DNA from: an uncultured Bacteroidales bacterium
GTDB lineage: Bacteria; Bacteroidota; Bacteroidia; Bacteroidales; F082
Length of the DNA stretch: 64,000 nt
Assembly: GCA_937896895.1 (NCBI GenBank)
Contig: CALBNV010000047.1
Coordinates: 1-64,000, forward strand
Direction: 5' to 3'
Each line of letters begins with the position of its first letter. Positions within the stretch are counted from its first letter, which is position 1. Position numbers and translations under genes: made by a program. Below, piece by piece: positions 33,946-43,056 of this stretch. Under the pieces are notes generated by a model that worked only from the letters and a program-made list of their open reading frames with translations, was not told where the DNA came from and did no database searches.

Positions 33946-33994
33946 GTCTGAATTATTTGAATATTAGTTAGTTGTGATTGTAATTTTCAGTCTG

Positions 33995-34002
33995 CAAAGA
34001 TA
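33995..34002 (-). promoter_or_regulatory. -7 element TATCTTTG for the lipase/GH109 genes
   Basis: On the minus strand TATCTTTG occupies 34002 to 33995, 49 bases before the lipase ATG. It is divergent from the promoter at 34040. Confidence 0.6.
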
Positions 34003-34039
34003 CAAAAAAAAATATTGATTTTCATATAAAATGTTTTTT

Positions 34040-34047
34040 TATCTTTG
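34040..34047 (+). promoter_or_regulatory. -7 element TATCTTTG for the sugar kinase gene
   Basis: TATCTTTG lies 19 bases before ATG 34067. It excludes the upstream in-frame start at 34031 and forms a divergent pair with the lipase promoter. Confidence 0.6.
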
Positions 34048-34066
34048 CCGAATTAAAATAAAAAAT

Positions 34067-35137
34067 ATGGAATACTTACTCGCTATTGCAACTCAATTTG
34101 AGATTTCAGAAAAGATAACAGCCGTGGAGCCTCTCGGCGAAGGCCTCATCAACGACACTTACAAGGTCATTGTTGACGGAGATGCCGAACCGCGTTACGT
34201 GCTTCAACACATCAACAACGCCATTTTTCAGGACGTTGACATGCTTCAGGATAATATTGAAAAAGTGACGAATCATATTCGCAAGAAACTGATTGCCAAG
34301 AGCATAACCGATATTGACCGGCACGTTCTGCGTTTCATCAAAACCAAAGACGGAAAGAATTATTATTTTGACGGCGACAAATATTGGCGCATGATGGTCT
34401 TCGTGAAAGACTCGGTGACTTATCAGGCTGTCACGCCGGAATATTCCTATATTGCCGGAAAATCGTTCGGCGAGTTTGAAGCCATGCTTTCAGATTTGAA
34501 TGAGCCTCTCGGTGAGATAATCCCTGATTTTCACAACATTGAGTTTCGCCTCAAGCAACTTCGCGATGCCGTGGCCGAAGACAAGGTTGGGCGGGTGAAA
34601 GATGTTCAATATTATATTGATGAAATTGAAAAACGCGCCGAGAAGATGACCCTCGGCGAACGTCTGTTCCGCGAAGGCAGACTGCCGAAACGTATCTGTC
34701 ATTGCGACACGAAGGTGAACAACATGCTTTTCGACAGAGACGGTAATGTGTTGTGTGTCATTGATTTGGACACTGTGATGCCGAGCTTCGTCTTCTCCGA
34801 CTTCGGCGACTTCCTGCGTTCGGCGGCAAACACCGCTGCCGAGGACGAGCCGGATTTGGACAAAATTGATTTCAACATGGAGATTTTCAAGGCGTTCACA
34901 AAAGGCTATCTCGAAGGCACAAAAGACTTCCTGCTTCCTATCGAAAAAGAAAATCTGCCGTACGCGGCGATGCTTTTCCCTTACATGCAGACCGTCCGTT
35001 TCTTAGCCGATTACATCAACGGCGACACCTATTATAAAATAAGGTATCCGGAACATAACCTCGTGCGCACCAAGGCGCAGTGGCGACTGTTCGAATGCGC
35101 CGAAGCGAAGGAAGACGAGATGAGAAAGATGTTGTAA
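34067..35137 (+). CDS. APH-fold sugar 1-kinase (N-acetylhexosamine kinase-like)
   Basis: The 356-residue protein has VEPLGEGLINDTYKVIV, YVLQHINNAIFQDVDMLQDN, the catalytic loop CHCDTKVNNMLFD and the metal-binding CVIDLDTVMPS. This is the layout of the NahK branch of aminoglycoside-phosphotransferase-fold kinases, which phosphorylate GlcNAc/GalNAc at C1. Homoserine or choline kinase-like roles are less likely given the DLDTVMPS motif and the neighbours (GH109, galK, nucleotidyltransferase). It would supply GalNAc-1-P from GalNAc released by GH109. The sugar preference is inferred. Confidence 0.75.
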   Translation: MEYLLAIATQFEISEKITAVEPLGEGLINDTYKVIVDGDAEPRYVLQHINNAIFQDVDMLQDNIEKVTNHIRKKLIAKSITDIDRHVLRFIKTKDGKNYYFDGDKYWRMMVFVKDSVTYQAVTPEYSYIAGKSFGEFEAMLSDLNEPLGEIIPDFHNIEFRLKQLRDAVAEDKVGRVKDVQYYIDEIEKRAEKMTLGERLFREGRLPKRICHCDTKVNNMLFDRDGNVLCVIDLDTVMPSFVFSDFGDFLRSAANTAAEDEPDLDKIDFNMEIFKAFTKGYLEGTKDFLLPIEKENLPYAAMLFPYMQTVRFLADYINGDTYYKIRYPEHNLVRTKAQWRLFECAEAKEDEMRKML

Positions 35138-35163
35138 GGATAATCTTGTACCTGCTGTGTGCA

Positions 35164-36447
35164 TTAATTTGCTGTCACAGCCCTACTCATCACCTGTGTC
35201 ATGCAGTGGGCGGCACCATATCCTCCGATAAGGTTGTCAAGCGGCACCCAATCAACGCGCACGTTGTGTTTGGAATATTCAGCCTTGAGAGCCTCGCTCT
35301 GCCCCGCCACCGACATTATGTGACGCGCTCCCACCGTGAGGAAGTTGTTGGCGTAATGGTCGGCGTCCTCCTTGCTGATGCGTATGATGTCAACGCCTCT
35401 TGACTCAAGGAAATCGCGGAATCCCATCCCTGAATATGACGGTTCCATGTGATACCCTTTCTGACCGGCATCACGTACATACATGTCAATCGTGAGATAG
35501 TTGATGTCGTTCATATCCGTGGCGTCGTAGCGGTTGAAACACATAGTGCATAAGTCTTTATCGATGACGTTGAAATATGTGTCGAGGTGCATCTGATACT
35601 GGTCTTTCCAGCGTTCGCGCACCACTACCACTGTGTCATGTCCGAAGCAGTCATGCTCAAGCAACTCATCAATGGCGTTTTGGTTGGTCCTCAGTCCCTG
35701 TCCGATGAGGCTTATTGTTCCGAAAGGAATGTAGTCGCCGCCTTCAAGATGGCTTTCCTCGCCGCTGACACGGTAGAACGCCGGTTCGCCGAGCTGTTCA
35801 TAACATGCCTCGATGATGTCAACTTCGGGAAATCTCTGAACCGAGTTCATGCGGCACATGATGTGTCCTTTTGGTGTCGTTATGCTCTGGTCTCTCAGGA
35901 AATACATGTTCATCAGAGGGTTGTGTATATATTCCGCCGTATATCCTGTATTGATTCCCGATTCTTCGAGGACTACTGTGGGCCTGTTGATTATGACTCT
36001 TAGCAGGTCGGAATTGCTCATCGCGGCAAGCACCTCCTGTCTGTATGCTTCCGCTTCCTCAGGGGAAATCCCGGTATTGTCAACATCGTAGGTGAGCGAT
36101 CCGTCGGCGAGGGCGACAAGTTCGTCATGAGGCATCGACAGCAATATGTCTGCAACAGTATGTACAGTACAGCCTTCGGCTTCGAGCATGGAGATGTAAT
36201 TTCTGTGTTCGGCCGCTGCTTCATCAATATTGAAATATGTCTCATAAAGTCCGGCGGCGGGATGAATCACGCCGTCAAACAGTTCTAAACCGGGCGTGTA
36301 CATCAGTATCGAACCGGCTTTGTGATATTCGGCCTGTGGGAAACCATATTCCGGTACAGCAGGACTTTCTATTTCGTTTTTTTTGCATCCGTGCGCAATC
36401 AGACACGTGAATGCCATTAACACTGTGAATTTTATCGTGATTTTCAT
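35164..36447 (-). CDS. Arginine deiminase-family lipoprotein
   Basis: From ATG 36447 the signal MKITIKFTVLMAFTCLIAHG ends in CKKN, a lipoprotein. The 400-residue body keeps all catalytic elements of arginine deiminase: NMYFLRDQ (Asp), HLEGGDYIPFG (Glu), HLDTYFNVID (His and Asp) and GAAHCMTQVMSR with nucleophile Cys415. Bacterial arginine deiminases are cytoplasmic, so surface or periplasmic anchoring is unusual. It may hydrolyse free arginine, or peptidyl or exogenous guanidino compounds. The next upstream gene on this strand ends with a terminator, so it is probably transcribed separately. Confidence 0.82.
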   Translation of the reverse strand: MKITIKFTVLMAFTCLIAHGCKKNEIESPAVPEYGFPQAEYHKAGSILMYTPGLELFDGVIHPAAGLYETYFNIDEAAAEHRNYISMLEAEGCTVHTVADILLSMPHDELVALADGSLTYDVDNTGISPEEAEAYRQEVLAAMSNSDLLRVIINRPTVVLEESGINTGYTAEYIHNPLMNMYFLRDQSITTPKGHIMCRMNSVQRFPEVDIIEACYEQLGEPAFYRVSGEESHLEGGDYIPFGTISLIGQGLRTNQNAIDELLEHDCFGHDTVVVVRERWKDQYQMHLDTYFNVIDKDLCTMCFNRYDATDMNDINYLTIDMYVRDAGQKGYHMEPSYSGMGFRDFLESRGVDIIRISKEDADHYANNFLTVGARHIMSVAGQSEALKAEYSKHNVRVDWVPLDNLIGGYGAAHCMTQVMSRAVTAN

Positions 36448-36487
36448 GTTGTATAAAATCAAATTTGTTTGTGATTATTCTAAACAA

Positions 36488-36524
36488 AACAAGCCCCGAA
36501 GGCTTGAAACCCTCGGGCTTGTTC
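36488..36524 (-). terminator. Terminator after the MFS gene of the gal operon
   Basis: On the minus strand AACAAGCCCGAGG pairs with CCTTCGGGGCTTGTT (one bulge), followed by TTTGTTTA. It ends the galK-to-MFS transcript. Confidence 0.7.
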
Positions 36525-36555
36525 TCTCTAAACTCTCCTCTCTTAACACTCCTCT

Positions 36556-37845
36556 TTATTCCACCGGAATGTCCTTGTTCACGTTCTTGCTTCCGACAAG
36601 CGCGTAGAACAGGATGTAGGCGGCGCAGGCGACGACCACGATGTAACTTGTCATGTAGCTGCCTGTCCAGTCGGCGACGAGACCCTGGAGACCGACCATG
36701 ATGGCGAAGCCGAACACCATTGTCATGAACGCGCCGGAGGCGATGGCCGTGTATTTGCCGAGGCCTTCGGTGGCGAGGTTGAAGATGGCGCCCCACATCA
36801 CCGAGGTGCAGAGGCCGACGAGGATGAAGGCGAAGATGCCGACAGGCACCTCGGCCCAGATGACAGAGACGTTAGCCCAGTCGATGCCCGGAACGCTGAC
36901 CATCCATGAGGCGGGGGCGAACATGCCGAACAAGACCAAGACGATGGCTGCGATTGAAACAGTCGTGACCATAGCCTTTGAGGAGACCTTACTGCCGATG
37001 GCGCCGCCGATGAAACGACCGATGAGCATCATCAGCCAATAGACGGCGACGATGAGGCCGACGATGGTGGCGTTCATGCCGAGGCCGGGTGTCGCTGATG
37101 TCTCTGGTGAAGTGAGATACTGCATGATGTAAGTAGGAGTTCCCACCTCGATGCCGCCGTAAAGGAAGATGGCGAGGATGCCGAGCTTGAAGTGACGGAA
37201 CGAGAATGCGCTGTATTTGTCTTTCTTCTCCGATTTGACTTCAACGGGCTGCGCCGGTTCTTCAATCTTTGTGAAGAGGATGACGATGAATCCGATGACG
37301 AAGATGGCGAGTGCTATCAGCAGGGCAGGTGTGGCGTCGGAGATTTTCGCCTTTGTCGCGTCAGCGATGAGTGCGCCCATGATGATGTAAACCGCGACAG
37401 CCGCCGCCGAGTTGAACACGCCGCCGATCTGTATGAGCTGGTTGCCTTTGTTGCCGCCGCCGCCGAGGAGGTTGAGCATCGGGTTGACGACGGTGTTGAG
37501 CATGCACATGCAGAAGCCCGCGATGAACGCGCCGAGGAGGTAAAGGCCGAAACCGACCGAACCGCTCGCCCATTGCACTAAGATGCCGACGATGCCGACC
37601 GCCAAGGCGATCAACGAGGTCTTTTTGTAACCGAACTTTTTAATCAACATTCCGGAAGGAATACCCATCACCAAATAAGCGATGAAATTGCCGTAGTTTC
37701 CGATCTGCGAAAGGAAGTTGCTTGCTCCGAACTGATTTTTAACGATGACGGCCATCGGTGAGCAGAGGTTAGTCACGAATGCGATCATCGCGAAGAGGGC
37801 GATCATGACGATGATGGCTCCCCATTGTTTTGCTTTTTGTGCCAT
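36556..37845 (-). CDS. FHS-type MFS sugar transporter (glucose/galactose/fucose family)
   Basis: Twelve hydrophobic segments in 429 residues, with AFVTNLCSPMAVIVKNQFGA, MGIPSGMLIKKFGYKKTSLI, MLNTVVNPMLNLLGGGG and IGRFIGGAIGSKVS, as in the FucP/GluP fucose-galactose-glucose proton symporters. Being last in the galK-nucleotidyltransferase-galM-MFS run, it is most likely a galactose or N-acetylhexosamine importer in the inner membrane. Glucose or fucose remains possible. Confidence 0.88.
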   Translation of the reverse strand: MAQKAKQWGAIIVMIALFAMIAFVTNLCSPMAVIVKNQFGASNFLSQIGNYGNFIAYLVMGIPSGMLIKKFGYKKTSLIALAVGIVGILVQWASGSVGFGLYLLGAFIAGFCMCMLNTVVNPMLNLLGGGGNKGNQLIQIGGVFNSAAAVAVYIIMGALIADATKAKISDATPALLIALAIFVIGFIVILFTKIEEPAQPVEVKSEKKDKYSAFSFRHFKLGILAIFLYGGIEVGTPTYIMQYLTSPETSATPGLGMNATIVGLIVAVYWLMMLIGRFIGGAIGSKVSSKAMVTTVSIAAIVLVLFGMFAPASWMVSVPGIDWANVSVIWAEVPVGIFAFILVGLCTSVMWGAIFNLATEGLGKYTAIASGAFMTMVFGFAIMVGLQGLVADWTGSYMTSYIVVVACAAYILFYALVGSKNVNKDIPVE

Positions 37846-37954
37846 AATATTAGTTGTTTAGGTGTTTTTGTTGTTTGAGGTGTTTAGTTGCCAGCAAGTC
37901 TTAAAAACTTGTGAAACTTGTGTCCTTAACTTGTGAAACTTGTGTTAAATAAAA

Positions 37955-38995
37955 TTAAAAATTTGAAAACTTGAACTTTATCGTCTGTTTGTATTCTTCC
38001 CCCGGTCGCAGCACTGCGTTAGGGAAGTCGGGTTTGTTCGGGGAGTCGGGGAGGGCCTGGCATTCCAAGGCGACGCCTTCGTAGTCCTCGTAGCTCCTGC
38101 CGCATTTGCCTGTCGGGCAGCCGCTCAGCCAGTTGCCGGTGTAGCACTGCACGCCCGGCTGCGTGGTGAACAGCTCGACTTTTATTCCGGACTCCTCGCT
38201 CATGAGTGCCGCCGCCTGGTGCATCTCGCCTTTCTTGTAGCCGTCGATGACCCAGCAGCTGTCGTAGCCCTTGCCGTTGACCAAGGCATCGAACTTCTCG
38301 TTGATGTCCTTTCCGATGAGCTTCGGCTCTGTGAAGTCCATCGGGGTGCCTTTGACAGTGGCGACTTCGCCTGTCGTGATGAGCTCGTCGGTGGCGGGAA
38401 GGTAATTCTGCGCGAAGAGTTTCATCTTGTGGTCGAGGATGTTTCCGTTGCCTTCACCTTTTAAATTAAAATAGGTGTGGTTGGTGAGGTTCACGATTGT
38501 CGGGGCGTCGGTCGTGGCCGAGAGTTCGAGTGTTATCTCGTTGTCATCGTTCCAGCTGTAAACCGCCTTCGCTGTCAGGTTGCCCGGGTAGCCGGCCTCA
38601 CCGTCTTTCGAGAAATACGTAAACTCCACTTTGTCAGCTATTTGTCTGCCTTCCCAGTATTGGTTCGCGAAGCCTTCCGGACCGCCGTGAAGATGATGTT
38701 TGCCGTCGCTGGTGTTAAGCACGAGCTGATATTTCTTCCCGTCGATGCTGAACTGTCCGTGGTTGATCCTGTTCGCGAAACGTCCCGGGACCTTGCCGGC
38801 ACACGGGCCGTCGCCGACGTAATCTTCAAGGTTCTTGTAGCCGAGCACGACATCGCGCATCTTGCCGTCTTTGTCGGGGACGACGATGGAGACGATGCCT
38901 GCGCCGATGTTGCACAACGTGACGGAAGCCCCCGACTTGTTCGTCAGCTTGAATGTCCGTACTGCTTTAATTTCTTTTTCCTTCTTGATTTCCAT
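37955..38995 (-). CDS. galM: Aldose 1-epimerase (galactose mutarotase)
   Basis: A 346-residue protein with GRFANRINHGQFSIDGK, HHLHGGPEGFANQYWEG, the catalytic His in IVNLTNHTYFNLKGEG and catalytic Glu in GVALECQALPDSPNKPDFPN. It interconverts alpha and beta galactose for GalK. It has no signal peptide. It starts 2 bases after the stop of the nucleotidyltransferase, so the two are tightly coupled. A short duplicated stretch (CTTGTGAAACTTGTGT-like) lies between it and the MFS gene at 37908-37943. Confidence 0.95.
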   Translation of the reverse strand: MEIKKEKEIKAVRTFKLTNKSGASVTLCNIGAGIVSIVVPDKDGKMRDVVLGYKNLEDYVGDGPCAGKVPGRFANRINHGQFSIDGKKYQLVLNTSDGKHHLHGGPEGFANQYWEGRQIADKVEFTYFSKDGEAGYPGNLTAKAVYSWNDDNEITLELSATTDAPTIVNLTNHTYFNLKGEGNGNILDHKMKLFAQNYLPATDELITTGEVATVKGTPMDFTEPKLIGKDINEKFDALVNGKGYDSCWVIDGYKKGEMHQAAALMSEESGIKVELFTTQPGVQCYTGNWLSGCPTGKCGRSYEDYEGVALECQALPDSPNKPDFPNAVLRPGEEYKQTIKFKFSNF

Positions 38996-38997
38996 GA

Positions 38998-39897
38998 CTA
39001 CCAGAGTTTGTCGGGATAAACGCCTTTGTCGATCAGGCTGACGATCTTCTTCATGACATCGGGCTTGTCTTCTTTGTAGGTCACGCCGAACCAGACGGCG
39101 TCGCTCGAAAGCACTTTGAGTTTGGCGTTCTTGCTGTTGATTTGGTTGTTGACTTCCAGCGGGATGTAATATTCAGCCTTGATGTTGGTCTGTGCCGGTC
39201 CTTGGAGAAAAGTCTTGAAGCCGTCGGCGAGGTGCTCGAGGAAATCGGGCGTGAAGCCGAAGAAGTTCATGGAGACGAGTGTGTCGAGGTCGAGTGCGTG
39301 TTCGCCGGTCTCGTCGGTGTATGCCGCGCCGTCGGCTGTCTTCGCGATCGACGTGCGTTCGACGATGGTCTGGAGGTAATGGCATCTGTTCTGCGTGCAG
39401 ACGCCGCGCGACACCGTGCCGAAGTCCGACAGGGTGTTCCTCAGCTTGTAAGCCACCATCGAATATGCGCCTTTCTTGCCTTCGCATTCCGTAAGGTATT
39501 GAGCCATAACCTCGTATGCCTCTTTGCCGTAGAAGTCGTCGGCGTTGATGACGGCGAACGGCTCTTTGATGACATCGGCGGCCATCAAGACTGCGTGGCC
39601 TGTGCCCCATGGTTTCACGCGGCCTTCAGGGATTGAAAAACCTTCCGGCAGCTTGTCCAACGACTGATAGACATATTCCACCGGCATTCCGAAACGCTCC
39701 GTGCTGTTGATTTTCTCGAACGCTTCCGCGAAATCCTTGCGGATGACGAAAACGACCTTGCCGAAGCCGGCGCGTTTCGCGTCAAAAATCGAATAATCGA
39801 GGATGGCTTCGTTGTTGGGGCCGACGCCGTCCATCTGCTTCAGGGCCCCGTAGCGCGAGCCCATTCCTGCTGCCAAAACTAATAATGTTGGTTTCAT
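38998..39897 (-). CDS. Sugar-phosphate nucleotidyltransferase
   Basis: The N-terminus reads LLVLAAGMGSRYGALKQMDG, the nucleotide-binding signature of GT-A-like nucleotidyltransferases, followed by GTGHAVLMAADVIKEPFAVI and NADDFYG (metal-binding DD). At 299 residues there is no acyltransferase beta-helix. It lies between galK and galM on one strand. No galT is visible in the window. I infer a UTP:sugar-1-phosphate uridylyltransferase acting on Gal-1-P and/or GalNAc-1-P, replacing GalT, but the substrate is unproven. Confidence 0.82.
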   Translation of the reverse strand: MKPTLLVLAAGMGSRYGALKQMDGVGPNNEAILDYSIFDAKRAGFGKVVFVIRKDFAEAFEKINSTERFGMPVEYVYQSLDKLPEGFSIPEGRVKPWGTGHAVLMAADVIKEPFAVINADDFYGKEAYEVMAQYLTECEGKKGAYSMVAYKLRNTLSDFGTVSRGVCTQNRCHYLQTIVERTSIAKTADGAAYTDETGEHALDLDTLVSMNFFGFTPDFLEHLADGFKTFLQGPAQTNIKAEYYIPLEVNNQINSKNAKLKVLSSDAVWFGVTYKEDKPDVMKKIVSLIDKGVYPDKLW

Positions 39898-40003
39898 CTT
39901 ATTGTAATTTAAATATTTATTGTCAAATTAACGTCATTTCAAATTCATTTTGTCCACGAGATACCATCCCGTCGCGACGGATGTGAAACCGCCATGCGGT
40001 TCA

Positions 40004-41152
40004 TTATTCGAGCCTTCGTGCGCCGTCGGAGATCACCACGTCATAGACCTTCGGCTCATGCCCGAATCTGGCGTTGAATCTCTCTTTCGCCGTGGCGATA
40101 AACTTGTCGTAAAGGCCTTCTTTCACGAGGTTGATGGTGCAGCCGCCGAAGCCGCCGCCCATGACGCGCGAGCCGGTGACACCGCATTCTTTCGCTATAT
40201 CGTTAAGATAATCAAGCTCTTCGCAGCTGACCTCGTATTCTTTGCTCATGCCGTGGTGTGTGCCGTACATGCGGTCGCCGACGGTCTCGTAATCGCCTCT
40301 CTCAAGGGCGGCGCAGACATCAAGAACGCGCTGCTTCTCGCCGATGACGTATTTCGCACGCATGTAGTCTTCGTTTGAAATCTCATCTTTGACTTCATCG
40401 AGCATCGACATCGTGGCATCGCTTAAATAATTGACTTCCTGATGTTTGGCCTTGATATGGGCGCAGGCGTTCTCGCACGACTCGCGGCGTTTGTTGTAGG
40501 CCGACGATGCGAGCTCGTGTTTCACGACGGTGTCGAGAAGCACCACTTTGTAGCCTTTCGGGTTGAACGGGAAATACTCGAACTCCATCGTGGCGCAGTT
40601 GAGGCGCATGAGGTGGCCTTCCTTGCCGAAGACGGAGGCGAACTGGTCCATGATGCCGCATTTCACGCCGCAGTAGTTGTGTTCGGTCGATTGCCCGATG
40701 CGGGCGAGTTCGAACCTGTCGATACCTAAATCATATATGTCGTTCAAGGCGTTGGCGAAGGTGCTCTCCAAGGCCGCCGATGACGACATGCCAGCTCCGA
40801 GCGGGACGTCGCCGGCGAAGACCGTGTCGAAGCCTTTGGGTTCAAAACCGCGTTTCTGCATCTCGCGGACGACGCCGAAGATGTAACGCGCCCACGGCTC
40901 TCTCGGGGCGTCGGCCTCTGTCATGCAAAACTCCGACATCGCGTCGTAATCCATTGAATAAGCGCGGATTCTGTCGGTGCCGTTGGGGTTGATAGCTGCG
41001 TAGATGCCTTTGTCGATGGCACCTGGGAACACGAAACCGCCGTTATAGTCGGTGTGCTCGCCGATGAGGTTGACACGGCCTGGTGATGTATAAACACGGA
41101 ACTCGTTGCCAAACAATGAGTTGAACTTTGATTTGATTTCTTTTGTCTCCAT
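40004..41152 (-). CDS. galK: Galactokinase
   Basis: A GHMP kinase of 382 residues with the galactokinase signature GRVNLIGEHTDYNGGFVFP, the ATP loop GAGMSSSAALE and the C-terminal SRVMGGGFGGCTINLVK. It phosphorylates alpha-galactose to Gal-1-P. It is the first gene of the minus-strand gal run, with a likely promoter at 41243-41250. A 106-base gap with two small hairpins (about 39967-40002) separates it from the nucleotidyltransferase gene. Confidence 0.96.
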   Translation of the reverse strand: METKEIKSKFNSLFGNEFRVYTSPGRVNLIGEHTDYNGGFVFPGAIDKGIYAAINPNGTDRIRAYSMDYDAMSEFCMTEADAPREPWARYIFGVVREMQKRGFEPKGFDTVFAGDVPLGAGMSSSAALESTFANALNDIYDLGIDRFELARIGQSTEHNYCGVKCGIMDQFASVFGKEGHLMRLNCATMEFEYFPFNPKGYKVVLLDTVVKHELASSAYNKRRESCENACAHIKAKHQEVNYLSDATMSMLDEVKDEISNEDYMRAKYVIGEKQRVLDVCAALERGDYETVGDRMYGTHHGMSKEYEVSCEELDYLNDIAKECGVTGSRVMGGGFGGCTINLVKEGLYDKFIATAKERFNARFGHEPKVYDVVISDGARRLE

Positions 41153-41242
41153 TTGCAGAGCTGTTTTTTAATTGTTGATATTGTGATCTATGAATTTGTA
41201 CGCCGCAAAAAAATACATGCCAAACGTCCAAATTTAAAACGC

Positions 41243-41250
41243 CAAAAATA
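41243..41250 (-). promoter_or_regulatory. -7 element TATTTTTG for the gal operon
   Basis: On the minus strand TATTTTTG occupies 41250 to 41243, giving a leader of about 85 bases to the galK ATG. It is 47 bases from the divergent GH110 promoter, so shared regulation is possible. Confidence 0.45.
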
Positions 41251-41296
41251 GAAGATTTTTTTCATTTCCGCAAATTTTTTATTCAAAATTTATACT

Positions 41297-41304
41297 TACT
41301 TTTG
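41297..41304 (+). promoter_or_regulatory. -7 element TACTTTTG for the GH110-GH29 operon
   Basis: TACTTTTG lies 21 bases before the GH110 ATG at 41326. The short divergent interval (41153-41325) would hold any common operator. Confidence 0.55.
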
Positions 41305-41325
41305 TTAAAAATTTAATCTTCTGAT

Positions 41326-43056
41326 ATGAGAAATAAATCCGTTGATTGTCTTATAGTTACGATTGTTATGTCTGCGGTTTTCATGTTGCTGTCCTGCGGA
41401 AATCAATCAAAGACGGTTTTCCTGAAGGATTACATCACTTCCGACATGCAGGATGACGTGATGCCCGCGATTCGTAATGCGATAGAAGATTGTAACAGAT
41501 TGAAAGCCAATAAGTTGGTTCTTCCTTCCGGGCATTTGCAGGTCAAACCTGATTTCGCCTTTGAACGCTATTGTTTCGTGACAAACAATGATGAAGGCTT
41601 GAAACGTATCGCTTTCGACCTTTCCGGAATGGAAAACATTGAAATTCAAGGCGATGACACTCATCTTGATTTCGTCGGATATGTCGTGCCTTTTCTGCTG
41701 AATTATTCAAATGATGTTGTAATCAGCGGAGTCTCAATAGATTACACGACACCGTTCCATTCTGAAGCTGAGATTGTCAATGTGCAAAAAGACTTTGTTG
41801 ACCTCAAATTTGACAAGGACGAATTTCCATACGAGATCAGAAACGGACTGCTGTGTTTCGCGAACAAGCCGACAGGTTACGCTTTTTACAATTCTCTGCT
41901 TGAGTTTGACAAACAAAAGCGCGAGCCGGCGCATGATGCCGTTGACTATTGGGCCGACGGTGCCGTGAAAGCTGCGGATCTGGGAAATGACTGTGTTAGA
42001 ATGTTTTACGATGACTTGAAGGCGACGCCGGGCAATGTCCTTGTCTTCGGCTGCGGCCATCGCCTCATTCCGGCTTTTATCATTTCTGACTGTCGTAATG
42101 TGCTGATAAAGAACACTAATGTCTTTCATTCCGGCGGGATGGTTTTCGTGGCGCAACGCTCAATGGACATTGAACTGAATAAATGTAAGGTCACGCCGGC
42201 ACCTGGCAAAAACCGTGTTCTCAGCTCGACCGCCGACGCGACTCATTTCGCGAATTGCGGCGGCTTTGTGAAACTGACCGACTGTCTGTTTGAAAATCAA
42301 TTTGATGACGCGACGAATATTCATGGCATATATTGCAAAATAACAGATGTTGTTTATCCTAATAAGCTGATTGTCAAACTTGTGCATGAAGCGCAATATG
42401 GCTTTTATTTCTTTAAAAAAGGCATGAATATTGAAATAGTTGACAACCAAAGTCTTGCACATATTGAAGATGCGGTTGTCGATGAGGTGAATATAATTAA
42501 TAAGGAATACCAGGAAATCGTTCTGAGAGAGCCGTTGAGCGCGTTTGTGGAAAGAGGCTTTGTAGTTGCGCAAACGTCTTATTATCCGGAAGTTACGATA
42601 AAAGGCTGCACCATCCGTTCAAACCGCGCACGTGGACTTTTGCTCGGCTCGCGTGCAAAAATCGTCATCGACTCGAACTATTTCCATGTGCCCGGCTCTC
42701 CGATATATTTTGAGGGCGACGGCTCGTATTGGTTCGAGCAAAGCGGCGTGCGCGATGTCGAAATCACGCGGAACGTCTTCGATAACTGCGGCTTCGGCTC
42801 GCCAAGCTGGGGAAAAGCAACAATAGCGGTTGGCTCCGGCATCTGGAAAGACAAAGAAAATTGCCGTTACCACAAGAATATCCGCGTCCACGACAATATA
42901 TTCCGGCATTTCGATCCGCGAATCGTAAACATTTATTGTGTTGATGGTTTTGATTTTTATGACAATTCTTTGATTAAAACATCTGATTATCAATATAATA
43001 GGAAAGAAGAAAGATTTTTTATCACGACAAACTGCGATAACATCAACATAAAATGA
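41326..43056 (+). CDS. GH110 alpha-1,3-galactosidase, lipoprotein
   Basis: A hydrophobic start ending MLLSCGNQ is a lipoprotein signal. The rest is a right-handed parallel beta-helix with GH110 features: HRLIPAFIISDCRNVLIKN, FHSGGMVFVAQRSMDIELNK, VLSSTADATHFANCGGFVKL, DDATNIHGIY (Asp around residue 327) and IRSNRARGLLLGSRAKIVI. GH110 enzymes cleave terminal alpha-1,3-galactose, as in blood-group B or linear B structures. The stop overlaps the next start by 4 bases, coupling it to the fucosidase. Confidence 0.9.
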   Translation: MRNKSVDCLIVTIVMSAVFMLLSCGNQSKTVFLKDYITSDMQDDVMPAIRNAIEDCNRLKANKLVLPSGHLQVKPDFAFERYCFVTNNDEGLKRIAFDLSGMENIEIQGDDTHLDFVGYVVPFLLNYSNDVVISGVSIDYTTPFHSEAEIVNVQKDFVDLKFDKDEFPYEIRNGLLCFANKPTGYAFYNSLLEFDKQKREPAHDAVDYWADGAVKAADLGNDCVRMFYDDLKATPGNVLVFGCGHRLIPAFIISDCRNVLIKNTNVFHSGGMVFVAQRSMDIELNKCKVTPAPGKNRVLSSTADATHFANCGGFVKLTDCLFENQFDDATNIHGIYCKITDVVYPNKLIVKLVHEAQYGFYFFKKGMNIEIVDNQSLAHIEDAVVDEVNIINKEYQEIVLREPLSAFVERGFVVAQTSYYPEVTIKGCTIRSNRARGLLLGSRAKIVIDSNYFHVPGSPIYFEGDGSYWFEQSGVRDVEITRNVFDNCGFGSPSWGKATIAVGSGIWKDKENCRYHKNIRVHDNIFRHFDPRIVNIYCVDGFDFYDNSLIKTSDYQYNRKEERFFITTNCDNINIK

